Below, piece after piece: positions 31,157-39,679 of a DNA stretch of 64,000 bases. This stretch comes from Bacillus sp. X1(2014) (GTDB taxonomy: Bacteria; Bacillota; Bacilli; Bacillales_B; DSM-18226): the NCBI RefSeq assembly GCF_007678255.1, contig NZ_VEED01000021.1, positions 26,031 through 90,030 on the forward strand. Direction: 5' to 3'. The first letter of the stretch is position 1. Every line of letters starts with the position of its first letter. A program made the translations under genes and the position numbers. The notes under the pieces are model-generated. The model did no database searches. It was not told the origin of the DNA and was given only the letters and a program-made list of their open reading frames with translations.

Positions 31157-32023
31157 TTATGTGCGGATAACAGGGCAGGTGAGACATGTCGGACCACCTG
31201 TTCCTAAATAAGAGATTTCATTTCCTTCATATTCATAGACGGTTGCCCCCGCATCCATTAATTTTCGCTTAGTGTAAGGGCTTCCAGAAACTATCATACA
31301 AATTCTCGGCGCCAAGGCAAGGACATTACAGCCTAGTTGATGATACTCTTCGTCCGGAACTTCAATTAGCTCAAAGCCTCGCTTAATTAAAATTTGTCTT
31401 AAGAAGACTGGCATTAATCTCGAGTAAACAACAGCTAGGTTTTCATCTACGATACTAATAAAAGACATAAGATGTAGACATTCGTCCTCCCCTTGGTCAT
31501 GCGGAAGCTGGACAACGATACATTCGTCCACTAAACCTTTAGTTATTTCCTTGATTTGGCGGATCGCTTCATCATTCGTTCGATAGCCACGGCCAATTAA
31601 TAATGTGCGATCATCCAGCCAAACAAGATCTCCCCCGTCAGCTAATGCTTCACCAGTAAGTTCACCTAAAATAGGAATGTCCTTTTCTATTAAAAATTGT
31701 TTGTACACTTCGGCTTCAGGCTGTCGTAATTTTTTCCCTGATTTTAAAATAATGGCGCCCTTTTTCGTAAATTTAACAGGGTCATGGGCATAGAGAGAAT
31801 CTAATCCTACAAGTTCTGACGCGGGTAAATATTCAATATGATTGACATGCTGTTTGATAATAGAAAGAAACTGTTCAAATTCATGCTCTGCTTTTGAAAA
31901 ATCAGGTTCATGAATATAGTTGAATTTCTTCCATTCCTTTTTTAAATGTTCTTGACTAATAAATGCTTCTTTTGGGTGTTTAACAATAACTGTGTTGAGT
32001 TTTTTATACATAGATGATGCCAA
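31157..32023 (-). CDS. Amidinotransferase/DDAH-superfamily protein
   Basis: Second pentein-fold enzyme of the operon, 288 residues and clearly diverged from its neighbour. Motifs in order are SLYAHDPVKF, ADGGDLVWLDDRTLLIG, the likely catalytic His in CLHLMSFISIV, and the nucleophile Cys in GTGGPTCLTCP near the C-terminus. It may act as a DDAH, a guanidino hydrolase, or a deiminase on a different N-substituted arginine. The start is a TTG with AAAGGAGG 7 bases upstream. It is the first gene of the operon, read away from an IclR regulator; a 17-base palindrome lies in the divergent gap. Confidence 0.85.
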   Translation of the reverse strand: MASSMYKKLNTVIVKHPKEAFISQEHLKKEWKKFNYIHEPDFSKAEHEFEQFLSIIKQHVNHIEYLPASELVGLDSLYAHDPVKFTKKGAIILKSGKKLRQPEAEVYKQFLIEKDIPILGELTGEALADGGDLVWLDDRTLLIGRGYRTNDEAIRQIKEITKGLVDECIVVQLPHDQGEDECLHLMSFISIVDENLAVVYSRLMPVFLRQILIKRGFELIEVPDEEYHQLGCNVLALAPRICMIVSGSPYTKRKLMDAGATVYEYEGNEISYLGTGGPTCLTCPVIRT

Positions 32024-32059
32024 AGTAGATCCTCCTTTCTTTTTCCGCATAGTGGAATT

Positions 32060-32098
32060 CGTTTCCCCTGACAGGAAAACTTATAATATGATATTATA
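32060..32098. promoter_or_regulatory. Palindromes in the divergent gap before the IclR gene
   Basis: TATAATAT-G-ATATTATA (32082-32098) is a perfect palindrome; just beside it GTTTCC..GGAAAAC (from 32060) forms an imperfect one. Either could be the IclR operator controlling the guanidino operon; the first also overlaps TATAAT-like promoter sequence, so its palindromy may be partly fortuitous. Confidence 0.45.
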
Positions 32099-32192
32099 GT
32101 AGTAATAATTTCATGTCAATTATATTTTGAATTTACTGAATAATTGTTCTCATTATTTTTTTAGATACTTAATTTAAATAGGAGCTGGAGAT

Positions 32193-32927
32193 ATGCAAAC
32201 TATCGATCGAGCCATGCAGGTGATCAAAGTTCTTGTTGGAAATGAAACAAAGAAATGGTTTTCAATTACTGATTTATCTAAGGAGTGTAACCTTCCTGTA
32301 AGCACAATGCATCGTCTATTACAATCAATGAAAGAACATGGACTTATACAACAGGATCCAAATCTAAAACATTATTCAATGGGAAACACCTGGCTAGAAT
32401 ATGGATTACAGATGTATGATACCTTTGATTTTGTAGGATTAATTCGGCCCGAGATGGAAAAATTAATGCTTGAGGTAGAAGAGAGTATTTATTTTAGTAA
32501 ACCAATTGGCCTAGAATCATTAATCGTTGAAAGAATTGACTGCCAGCAAAATCCGATCCGCATTTATGATCAATTAGGATTACGCATTCCACTAAACATT
32601 GGAGCAGCAAATAGAGTCATGTTAGCCCATATGCCCCCAAGTGAAAGGAAGAAAATCGTAAATGAATTAGTAGCTGCAGAAGATAGAGATACTTTTTTAA
32701 CTGCATTAAATCAAATAATGAAAGTGGGCTATGGGGAGAGCCACGGGGAGAGAACTGAAGGCACATCATCCGTAGCTGCGCCTATTTTTAACCAATTAAA
32801 TGAACTAATTGGCGCAATTAGCATTGGATATGTCAATTTCAATATAACAATAGAACGAAAAAACTTCCTAATCGAAAGAGTCATTGAATACGGAAGGAAA
32901 ATTTCCAACAAACTTCGATTTAAATAG
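32193..32927 (+). CDS. IclR-family transcriptional regulator
   Basis: DNA-binding regulator of 244 residues. A winged helix-turn-helix occupies about residues 5-60 (FSITDLSKECNLPVSTMHRLLQ), followed by the IclR effector domain with the usual central and C-terminal segments (VMLAHMPPSERKKI, GYGESHGERTEGTSSVAAPIF). AGGAGCTGGAG precedes the ATG. It is transcribed away from the guanidino-compound operon, the classic arrangement for a regulator of the adjacent catabolic genes; the effector is probably a pathway substrate. Whether it represses or activates cannot be told. Confidence 0.9.
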   Translation: MQTIDRAMQVIKVLVGNETKKWFSITDLSKECNLPVSTMHRLLQSMKEHGLIQQDPNLKHYSMGNTWLEYGLQMYDTFDFVGLIRPEMEKLMLEVEESIYFSKPIGLESLIVERIDCQQNPIRIYDQLGLRIPLNIGAANRVMLAHMPPSERKKIVNELVAAEDRDTFLTALNQIMKVGYGESHGERTEGTSSVAAPIFNQLNELIGAISIGYVNFNITIERKNFLIERVIEYGRKISNKLRFK

Positions 32928-32972
32928 GTTCCGCTTTAAATAGCGAATGTATCAGCGACGGTGTCAAACGAG

Positions 32973-33022
32973 GGTGTCAGGCACCACCTGTGGACATTTG
33001 TCTGCGGGTGGTGCCTGACACC
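32973..33022. repeat. Interspersed palindrome, copy 3 (complete)
   Basis: Perfect 13-base arms GGTGTCAGGCACC and GGTGCCTGACACC around CACCTGTGGACATTTGTC. A partial GGTGTCAAACGAGG immediately precedes it (32960 on). It lies between two plus-strand genes and is followed by TTT. Confidence 0.9.
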
Positions 33023-33098
33023 TTTATCTGTTACTATTTTGAATAGTATTATATTTTCAGATAGTACGATTTGAATAGAGGATTGAGGGAAACTTTGT

Positions 33099-34301
33099 AT
33101 GTTGAGGAATAAGAATGTTTGGATTTTGTTAACAGGGGAATTTATTGCGGGTCTTGGGTTGTGGCTCGGTGTTATTGGTAATTTGGAATTTATGCAAGAG
33201 AAGCTCCCATCAGACTTTCTAAAATCGCTTCTTCTTGCTGCAGGTTTGCTTGCTGGGATTGCGTTTGGCCCCTATGCTGGCAGACTTACAGACCAAGTAA
33301 GTAAGAAAACCGTTATGCTTCTGGCTGGATTTGTAAGGGCTATCAGTGTTGTCTTCATGTTAATTGCGATTGCAACAGGTTCGATTTGGTGGATGGTCGT
33401 GTTCCTCGTATTGCTGCAGATTTCTGCAGCGTTTTATTTTCCAGCACTTCAAGCAGCGCTTCCGTTGATTGTGTCTGAAAAGGATTTGCTTCAATTAAAC
33501 GGTATTCATATGAATGTCTCAACCCTGTCTCGCATTGTCGGAACAGCGGTGGCCGGGATTTTGTTGGTTATCCTGCCTTTATCAATGCTTTATGTTGGTT
33601 CTTTGGTGGCTTATATTGGATTATTTATCCTCACCTTTTTCATAGATATCGATGAATCCAAAACTCTTCAGATTGCAAAAAATAGTCCAACTGAAAAAAC
33701 AAGTTTTAAAGACGTTTTTCCAATTATTAAAGGTTTGCCGATTGTCTTGATGACACTTATCATGACTCTCGTCCCGGTGCTCTTTCTTGGTGGGTTTAAC
33801 CTTGTGGTTATTAACATTAGTGAACTCCAAGACAGTTCAGCGATAAAAGGCTGGATATATACAACTGAGGGAATCTCTTTTATGATTGGCGCTTTTCTCA
33901 TTAAGTTGATCAGTAACCGGACGTCCCCCTACATTATCTTATTCGCCTGTTCGTTTTTAATTGGGGGTTCCCAGCTGCTTCTTTATTTAGCTGATGTACC
34001 GGTATTAACTATCGTGGCTTTTGCCATATTCGGATTCTCTGTCGGCTGTTTTTTCCCGACAGCTGCGACCATTTTTCAAACGAAGGTACCAAAAGAGTTC
34101 CACGGCCGCTTTTTTTCGTTTAGAAACATGCTAGACCGTGTCACCTATCAGATTGTCCTGCTCATTAGCGGCTTCCTTTTAGACCTAATCGGCCTTCAGT
34201 TCATGTGCGTCCTATTTGGAGGAATATCGATTATCATGACCGCAATTTTTTATATCAGACATAAATACCTCCAAACCCGTTCAATTAAACAAAGCACCTA
34301 A
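33099..34301 (+). CDS. MFS transporter (efflux-type)
   Basis: Secondary transporter with twelve predicted membrane segments over 400 residues. The loop GRLTDQVSKKTVMLLAG between segments 2 and 3 is an MFS motif A variant. The overall look resembles the MefA/EntS-like branch that exports drugs or siderophores. The ATG has GAGGGA 9 bases upstream. It is flanked by interspersed palindromes and stands alone; the convergent siderophore-uptake operon begins just beyond its 3' end, but I see no Fur site before it, so an iron link is only possible. Substrate unknown. Confidence 0.82.
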   Translation: MLRNKNVWILLTGEFIAGLGLWLGVIGNLEFMQEKLPSDFLKSLLLAAGLLAGIAFGPYAGRLTDQVSKKTVMLLAGFVRAISVVFMLIAIATGSIWWMVVFLVLLQISAAFYFPALQAALPLIVSEKDLLQLNGIHMNVSTLSRIVGTAVAGILLVILPLSMLYVGSLVAYIGLFILTFFIDIDESKTLQIAKNSPTEKTSFKDVFPIIKGLPIVLMTLIMTLVPVLFLGGFNLVVINISELQDSSAIKGWIYTTEGISFMIGAFLIKLISNRTSPYIILFACSFLIGGSQLLLYLADVPVLTIVAFAIFGFSVGCFFPTAATIFQTKVPKEFHGRFFSFRNMLDRVTYQIVLLISGFLLDLIGLQFMCVLFGGISIIMTAIFYIRHKYLQTRSIKQST

Positions 34302-34308
34302 CAGCAAA

Positions 34309-34340
34309 CAGGCACCCTCCAATAGATTGGATGGTGCCTG
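34309..34340. terminator. Hairpin after the MFS gene
   Basis: CAGGCACCCTCCAAT / ATTGGATGGTGCCTG imperfect stem right after the MFS stop. The arms share GGCACC with the repeat family; TTCATAAT follows, so it is a weak terminator. Confidence 0.6.
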
Positions 34341-34354
34341 CTTCATAATGAAAT

Positions 34355-34398
34355 GTCCTTCTCAAGAGGACAATTATCCACGATCGGTGCCTGACACC
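34355..34398. repeat. Interspersed palindrome, copy 4 (right half)
   Basis: Right arm GGTGCCTGACACC at 34386-34398, preceded by TGTCCTTCTCAAGAGGACA as inner hairpin and TATCCACGAT. The left arm is replaced by the hairpin at 34309-34340. Confidence 0.8.
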
Positions 34399-34402
34399 AA
34401 TC

Positions 34403-35386
34403 TTAAAAATGAGTGGTGGAGTAGATGGGTTTTAGTTCTTTTTGGGGTTCTATGTAGGCTTTTGCGCTATTAACGGCGGTTGGACCTTCGGAGAATCCAC
34501 CTGCTATCAAGTGAAGTTTATTTGGGTAGTTGGCAACGTCCCCGGCTGCAAAGATACCTTCGATATTAGTTTGCATTCTACTGTCTACTTTGATGTTTCC
34601 AAATTCAAACTCTAATCCCCATCCCTTGATGGGGCCAAGGTCAATACAGAAACCATGATTGACGAGAACTTCGTCCACTTCAATGATCTGAGTGTCGTTT
34701 GTTTCAATATTTTTAACGGTAACATTCCCAATTCGTCCATCTTCGCCATGTAACGCATCCAAAACATGCGGAGTCAATATGGTCGCGGTTGATTTACGCA
34801 AATTGCTGATGTTTCGTTCAAGTCCTGAGAATTCTTGTCTGCGATGGATCACGGTAATATGACGCGCAATCGGGAGCAGCTCGTTCGCCCAATCAAGAGC
34901 GGAATTCCCTCCACCAGAAATAAGCACATGTTTATCTTTATAGTCATTCAGCTTTTCCACTGCATACCGCAGGTTTCGTCCTTCATATTGGTCTGCATGT
35001 TCAACGTCAAGCTTTGCACTTTTTAATGTTCCGAATCCAGTCGCTAAGATAATGGTCCGGGTATGGTGCTTTTCTCCATTGTGGCTAGTTAATAGGAACG
35101 TCCCATCTGTTAACCTTTCTAACCCAACAACCTGTTGATTTAAAACAATTGTTGGCTGAAAGGTTCGCGCTTGTTCCACCAGCTGTTTAATTAAGTTTTC
35201 CCCTGAAACAGCCGGGATCCCGCCAATATCGCGGATCACCTTTTCTGGATAGAAATAGGAAACCTTCCCCCCTAAGTATGGGAGAAATTCTATTATTTTT
35301 GTTTCCATCTCTCTCATCCCGCAATAAAAAGCAGTAAATAGGCCAACTGGACCACCACCGATGATGGTAACATCGTATAATTTCAT
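34403..35386 (-). CDS. YumC-like ferredoxin/flavodoxin-NADP reductase (TrxR-fold)
   Basis: FAD- and NADPH-dependent reductase of the thioredoxin-reductase-like FNR group; lacks the CxxC redox pair. FAD motif IIGGGPVGLFTAFYCG is at the N-terminus, the NADPH motif VLISGGGNSALDWANEL near 155, and FAD-binding GIFAAGDVANYP near 288. About 327 residues, as in Bacillus YumC (332). I start at the ATG with GGGG eight bases upstream; an ATG at 35413 has no site. It follows a siderophore-importer ATPase gene by 31 bases in the same operon, so it may supply electrons for release of iron from the imported siderophore. That role is inferred. Confidence 0.88.
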   Translation of the reverse strand: MKLYDVTIIGGGPVGLFTAFYCGMREMETKIIEFLPYLGGKVSYFYPEKVIRDIGGIPAVSGENLIKQLVEQARTFQPTIVLNQQVVGLERLTDGTFLLTSHNGEKHHTRTIILATGFGTLKSAKLDVEHADQYEGRNLRYAVEKLNDYKDKHVLISGGGNSALDWANELLPIARHITVIHRRQEFSGLERNISNLRKSTATILTPHVLDALHGEDGRIGNVTVKNIETNDTQIIEVDEVLVNHGFCIDLGPIKGWGLEFEFGNIKVDSRMQTNIEGIFAAGDVANYPNKLHLIAGGFSEGPTAVNSAKAYIEPQKELKPIYSTTHF

Positions 35387-35417
35387 TTCATTCCCCATCC
35401 CATCTAATCCCATTTCA

Positions 35418-36242
35418 CTAGAAATTCATGACTTTTCGACTGTCTAACGCCGGCTCTTTTTGAATTAAATCATAACAAAGACAGACTGGTTTTTTTGTCC
35501 GTGGATCTTTAACAATTTCAGCATCGATTTGAAAGACCGTTTTTAATACGTCTGGGGTCATCACTTCGTCTGCACTTCCCTCTTTGACAATCGTACCCTT
35601 TCTCAGTGCAACCATATGGTGAGAAAACCTCGATGCATGGTTCAAATCGTGAATCACCATCACAATTGTCCGGTTTTGTTCCTTATTTAACTTTTCAAGC
35701 AGCTGCAAAATCTCTAGCTGGTGCGCCATATCAAGGTAGGTGGTTGGCTCATCAAGCAGCAAGAGATCGGTTTCTTGGGCAATGGCCATTGCAATCCAAG
35801 CACGTTGACGCTGTCCGCCGGAAAGAGCATCAACGGGATGATCGGCAAATAAACTAAGTCCAGTCACTTCTAGCGCCCATTCAATCACCTGCCGGTCGTT
35901 ATCCGTTAGTTTGCCAAATCCGCTTTGATGCGGAGAACGTCCAAATGATATCAATTCATAAACCGTTAATCCATTGGGTGCCTCGGGGCTTTGCGGAAGA
36001 ACAGCCATTTTCCTAGCAATTTCTTTTGTTGGGACCTTGTGAATCATCTTTCCATCCAAATAGACGATCCCAGACTTGGCTGCATGGACACGTGCTAATG
36101 TTTTTAAAATAGTGGATTTCCCACAGCCATTTGCGCCGATAATGGTGGTAATTTCCCCTTTATTTATGTGTAAATTCAAGTTTTCAACAATCGTCTTGTC
36201 TCCATAACCAATCTGAAGATTCTCGGTAGAAAGTGAAACCAC
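35418..36242 (-). CDS. Iron-siderophore ABC transporter ATP-binding protein (FecE-like)
   Basis: Cytoplasmic ATPase of a ferric-siderophore importer, 274 residues. Walker A is GANGCGKST, the signature LSGGQRQRAWIAMAIAQ and Walker B LLLLDEPTTYLD, followed by the switch His in VIHDLNHA. It belongs to the FecE/FhuC/YusV group. It lies 18 bases after the second permease gene; the order permease-permease-ATPase-reductase is read from the Fur-controlled promoter region near 38.4 kb, opposite to the binding-protein gene. Confidence 0.93.
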   Translation of the reverse strand: MVSLSTENLQIGYGDKTIVENLNLHINKGEITTIIGANGCGKSTILKTLARVHAAKSGIVYLDGKMIHKVPTKEIARKMAVLPQSPEAPNGLTVYELISFGRSPHQSGFGKLTDNDRQVIEWALEVTGLSLFADHPVDALSGGQRQRAWIAMAIAQETDLLLLDEPTTYLDMAHQLEILQLLEKLNKEQNRTIVMVIHDLNHASRFSHHMVALRKGTIVKEGSADEVMTPDVLKTVFQIDAEIVKDPRTKKPVCLCYDLIQKEPALDSRKVMNF

Positions 36243-36260
36243 AATCCGTTCCCCCTTTTT

Positions 36261-37280
36261 TTATTTGGCCTTCATTAGTAAAAAAATAAAATATGGTGCA
36301 CTAAATATTGCCACTACAATTCCCACTGGTATTTGGGTTGGGGCAAGCAGATTTTTACCAATTGTGTCTGCCAATAAAAGCACAAACGACCCTAATACGG
36401 CTGTTATTGGCAAAAATAACTGGTGCTTTGGCCCAATTAATCGTTTCGCAATATGCGGAGCAACTAAGCCTAGAAAAGCAATTCCTCCCCCAGCCGCGAC
36501 ACTGAAACCTGCAAGCGACACTGCTGCTAGAAGCAAGATTCTTCTTTCTTTTTCTACATGAATCCCTAGGCCCGTCGCGACCTGATCACCTAAATTCATG
36601 ATATTTAGGATGTGTGCTTTGTATAAAGCAAAAGGAATAAGCAGCAAAATTAACGGTGCGAGAATGGCGACAAACTTCCAATTCGTTCCCCAAATATCAC
36701 CAGAAAGCCAGACAGCCGCCTGCATGAAGTCTTGCGGATTCATTTTGAGTTGAAAAATAACAATCGCAGCGCCAAACCCTGAATTGACACCAATCCCGAC
36801 TAAAATTAACCGGACAGGATCAATTCCTTTTTTCCATGCCAATACGTAAATTAGAAAAGCCGCAATTACCGCTCCTATTAAGGCGAACAAGGGCATTAAG
36901 AAAATGCCAAGTGTGCTGACACTGTTCATAGAACCTTGAAAAAAGTAGATAAACAAAATGACCATGAATCCTGCCCCTGTATTAATACCTAATATTCCAG
37001 GGTCGGCTAGTTCATTTTTCGTCACACCTTGCAAAATGGCGCCAGAGACTGCTAATCCCGCACCAATCAGTAAGGCCAAAACCATTCTTGGTAATCTGAA
37101 ATCAACTAAAACGAGTTGGTCGCGGGCTGTTCCCTGCCCTATTAATGTCTTGAAAACATCGATGGGAGCAATCCGTACGACACCAAGGTTTAAACTTATG
37201 ATAAAAGTGATAATTGTTAAAATAAATAAAAGGCTAATTAAGACGATAAATTTTTTCTGTTTTGCTTTCGATTGATTCAT
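36261..37280 (-). CDS. Iron-siderophore ABC transporter permease (FecCD family)
   Basis: Integral membrane subunit, 339 residues with nine to ten predicted segments. The FecCD hallmarks LPRMVLALLIGAGLAVSGAI and GGGIAFLGLVAPHIAKRLIG are clear. Its start codon overlaps the stop of the other permease at position 37280, so the pair is translationally coupled. Confidence 0.92.
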   Translation of the reverse strand: MNQSKAKQKKFIVLISLLFILTIITFIISLNLGVVRIAPIDVFKTLIGQGTARDQLVLVDFRLPRMVLALLIGAGLAVSGAILQGVTKNELADPGILGINTGAGFMVILFIYFFQGSMNSVSTLGIFLMPLFALIGAVIAAFLIYVLAWKKGIDPVRLILVGIGVNSGFGAAIVIFQLKMNPQDFMQAAVWLSGDIWGTNWKFVAILAPLILLLIPFALYKAHILNIMNLGDQVATGLGIHVEKERRILLLAAVSLAGFSVAAGGGIAFLGLVAPHIAKRLIGPKHQLFLPITAVLGSFVLLLADTIGKNLLAPTQIPVGIVVAIFSAPYFIFLLMKAK

Positions 37281-38329
37281 TACAGCCCCCTCCTTTCCCC
37301 ACGAGCCAGGTATAAGAAGAAAGGAACACCGATGATCGCCGTTACGGCTCCAACTGGCGTTTCAAACGGGGCATTCACCATTCTTGCTGCAATATCAGCA
37401 AGAACGAGTAACAGTCCTCCAAGTACAGCAGAAATCGGAATAATCCAACGGTAATCTGAACCAATGATAAATCGGGTAATGTGCGGAATTACCAATCCAA
37501 TAAATCCAATAGCACCAGCTATCGATACAGCAGCACCGGTTAGTACTAATACGACAATCACGCCAAGTGATTTTACTAAAATTGTATTTTGTCCAAGCCC
37601 TTTGGAAACTTCTTCGCCTAAGCTAAGGATAGTGATTGACCTTGAGATGTAAAGGGCGAGTAATAACCCAACCCCACCAGTGATTAAAAGGATCTTAATT
37701 GATTCCCAAGTTACGGTGGTTAATCCTCCTGCATACCAAAAGCTCATGTCCTTTGCCACTTGTGTATGAAGAGCAATGGCACTTGAGAATGCACTAAGCA
37801 TCGAACCCACTGCCACCCCGGCCAGGGCGAGTTTTACTGGGGTCAATCCTCCCTTTGAAAAAGTTCCAATCGTAAAAACGAGGATTACGCCAAGGCCTGC
37901 CCCTACAAATGATGAAAAGGTCAACCCCATCATTGTCGTGGTTGGAATAAAAGCAAGAGTGATGACTAATGCAAAAGCTGCCCCATCCGTCACGCCCATG
38001 ATAGATGGAGAAGCAAGCGGATTCCGTGTTAAGCCCTGCATTACTGCACCTGAAACAGCAAGGAAGGCACCAACTAATACAGCCCCGATTGCTCTGGGCA
38101 TACGAATTTCTTGAATTATTTGATGTGTTGTAATATCAGGATTAAAATGGGAGACAGCCTCCCAAACAGTAGCCATTTTTATATCCGCTGCCCCGTAAGC
38201 AATAGATAATCCCATCGAGATTAGGATTAGTATCATTCCTGTGATTAATACGAAAGTTCCTTTAATGGATGTTCTAATTCTATTATGATGAAGAGCAACC
38301 GAATCGCCCTCCTGCTGCTTTGCACTCAA
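37280..38329 (-). CDS. Iron-siderophore ABC transporter permease (FecCD family)
   Basis: First gene of the importer operon, 349 residues with a basic cytoplasmic N-terminus and nine to ten membrane segments. Conserved stretches are MPRAIGAVLVGAFLAVSGAV and GFIGLVIPHITRFIIG. The start is TTG, preceded by AGAGGTG; no better ATG is near. A perfect Fur-type palindrome stands at 38403-38421, about 75 bases upstream, so iron repression is expected. It forms a heterodimer with the downstream permease. Confidence 0.92.
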   Translation of the reverse strand: MSAKQQEGDSVALHHNRIRTSIKGTFVLITGMILILISMGLSIAYGAADIKMATVWEAVSHFNPDITTHQIIQEIRMPRAIGAVLVGAFLAVSGAVMQGLTRNPLASPSIMGVTDGAAFALVITLAFIPTTTMMGLTFSSFVGAGLGVILVFTIGTFSKGGLTPVKLALAGVAVGSMLSAFSSAIALHTQVAKDMSFWYAGGLTTVTWESIKILLITGGVGLLLALYISRSITILSLGEEVSKGLGQNTILVKSLGVIVVLVLTGAAVSIAGAIGFIGLVIPHITRFIIGSDYRWIIPISAVLGGLLLVLADIAARMVNAPFETPVGAVTAIIGVPFFLYLARGERRGL

Positions 38330-38402
38330 AAACTAACACCTCTTCTGATAAAAAAAGAAAAATTGGATATATTATTAAATCGAAAATGAAAATAGTAAAA
38401 GG

Positions 38403-38421
38403 AATGATAATCATTATCATT
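38403..38421. promoter_or_regulatory. Fur box upstream of the permease operon
   Basis: AATGATAATCATTATCATT, a perfect 9-1-9 palindrome built of the NATWAT units of the Fur consensus. It serves the minus-strand permease-ATPase-reductase operon. Confidence 0.88.
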
Positions 38422-38534
38422 AAGTATAGATAGTAACCACGCATTTTTCAATACGTTTACAGTATAAAAGCGACTCCCAAAAATATCCTTCAAACTTCTT
38501 TCACAAATTAACCTAAATCGAAGGGTTTTGTTGA

Positions 38535-38567
38535 TTGACACTACAAATGAAAATGATTATCATTACC
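38535..38567 (+). promoter_or_regulatory. Promoter and Fur box of the siderophore-binding protein gene
   Basis: TTGACA (38535-38540) and TATCAT (38558-38563) stand 17 bases apart. The Fur-like GAAAATGATTATCATTACC (38549-38567, 16 of 19 positions of the consensus) covers the -10 box, so Fur-iron would exclude RNA polymerase. Confidence 0.82.
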
Positions 38568-38604
38568 ATTATAACAGGTATTCACTATCTTAGGAGGTTT
38601 AAGC

Positions 38605-39552
38605 ATGCTTAAAAAGCGCTTTTATTTATCTTTTACTTTATTACTGATGTTATTTTTAGTAAGTGCTTGCAGTAATTCTGATAATACAAAAACGGACAAG
38701 ACAACAGAAAAGAAAAATGCTGAGGTGACATTAACCGATGCGAAGGGTGAAGTGACAATCCCCGCTAATCCAAAACGAATCATCGCTCCTTATTTAGAGG
38801 ATTCACTAGTGGCATTAGGGGTAAGACCTGCTGCACAATGGTCAATTGGCGATACGGTCTTAGATTATTTACAGCCAGAGTTAAAAGATGTTCCCAAAAT
38901 CGGCTGGGATCTTCCTCTTGAACAAGTAATCAATAACAACCCAGATTTAATTATTTTCAGCTCTCCAACTGCCATTCAAAAAGGACAATATGAAGAGTAT
39001 AAAAAAATCGCTCCAACCTACGTTTATAAGGACGAAGTAAATGCTGATTGGCGTAAACAACTGACGCAAATGGGTGAAATCTTAAGTAAACAGAAAGAAG
39101 CAAAAGAGGCTCTAGCCAATTACGATACGAAAGTGGCGGATTCGAAAACAAAAATTCATGATGCTATTGGTGATGAATCAGCCGCTATTCTTTGGGTTAT
39201 GGCTGATAAGTTTTATTTAATGGAAAACAATCGTTTCAGTGCCAATGTCCTTTATGGGGATTTGGGCATTAAACAGCCTGCTTTCGTTGAAGGTCTTGGC
39301 AGAGCTGCTGTCCAGTGGGATCCGATTGCTCTTGAAAAATTACCAGAAATCAAAGCAGATCACATCTTCCTTGTCAGCAAAAAAGGCGAATCTGGTTTAG
39401 ACATTTTGGCGAAGAGTTCCATCTGGAATGGCCTTGATGCGGTTAAAAATGGACATGTATATGAAATGAACGACCCATCCAACTGGACCATTAACGGTCT
39501 AAAAGCTAGTGAGAAAACGATTGATGAAGTAGTAAATGCCCTTAAAAAATAA
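38605..39552 (+). CDS. Iron-siderophore binding lipoprotein (FecB/FhuD-like)
   Basis: Surface lipoprotein that binds the ferric siderophore and delivers it to the FecCD permeases encoded on the other strand. The signal peptide ends in the lipobox VSAC, followed by a Lys/Thr/Asp linker. The periplasmic-binding body (class III) shows NPKRIIAPYLEDSLVALGV, NPDLIIFSS and a C-terminal long helix; 315 residues is standard. AGGAGG precedes the ATG by 8 bases. Control by the overlapping Fur box is expected. The ligand, possibly citrate or a hydroxamate, cannot be read from sequence. Confidence 0.93.
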   Translation: MLKKRFYLSFTLLLMLFLVSACSNSDNTKTDKTTEKKNAEVTLTDAKGEVTIPANPKRIIAPYLEDSLVALGVRPAAQWSIGDTVLDYLQPELKDVPKIGWDLPLEQVINNNPDLIIFSSPTAIQKGQYEEYKKIAPTYVYKDEVNADWRKQLTQMGEILSKQKEAKEALANYDTKVADSKTKIHDAIGDESAAILWVMADKFYLMENNRFSANVLYGDLGIKQPAFVEGLGRAAVQWDPIALEKLPEIKADHIFLVSKKGESGLDILAKSSIWNGLDAVKNGHVYEMNDPSNWTINGLKASEKTIDEVVNALKK

Positions 39553-39566
39553 TGGTCAAAATACCC

Positions 39567-39604
39567 AAAAGGCGTCATCCCAATGTTAGGATGACGCCTT
39601 TTTT
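39567..39604 (+). terminator. Terminator of the siderophore-binding protein gene
   Basis: AAAAGGCGTCATCC / GGATGACGCCTTTT, a perfect stem with an 8-base loop, followed by T-rich sequence. The A-tract at the 5' side makes it usable in both directions. Confidence 0.93.
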
Positions 39605-39679
39605 TATGACCTATCAAAGTAATTTACTTTTTTGGGGAATCTTTAAAGCCATAAATGGAATGAAGTATAAGTTCTTCTA

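Noticed and set aside
31140..31187. 16-residue N-terminal extension of the DDAH-family protein
   Set aside because: It would overlap the upstream gene, and AAGGAGG stands right before the internal ATG.
37776..38114. 112-codon plus-strand open frame in the siderophore permease gene
   Set aside because: Antisense shadow of a FecCD permease with no start site.
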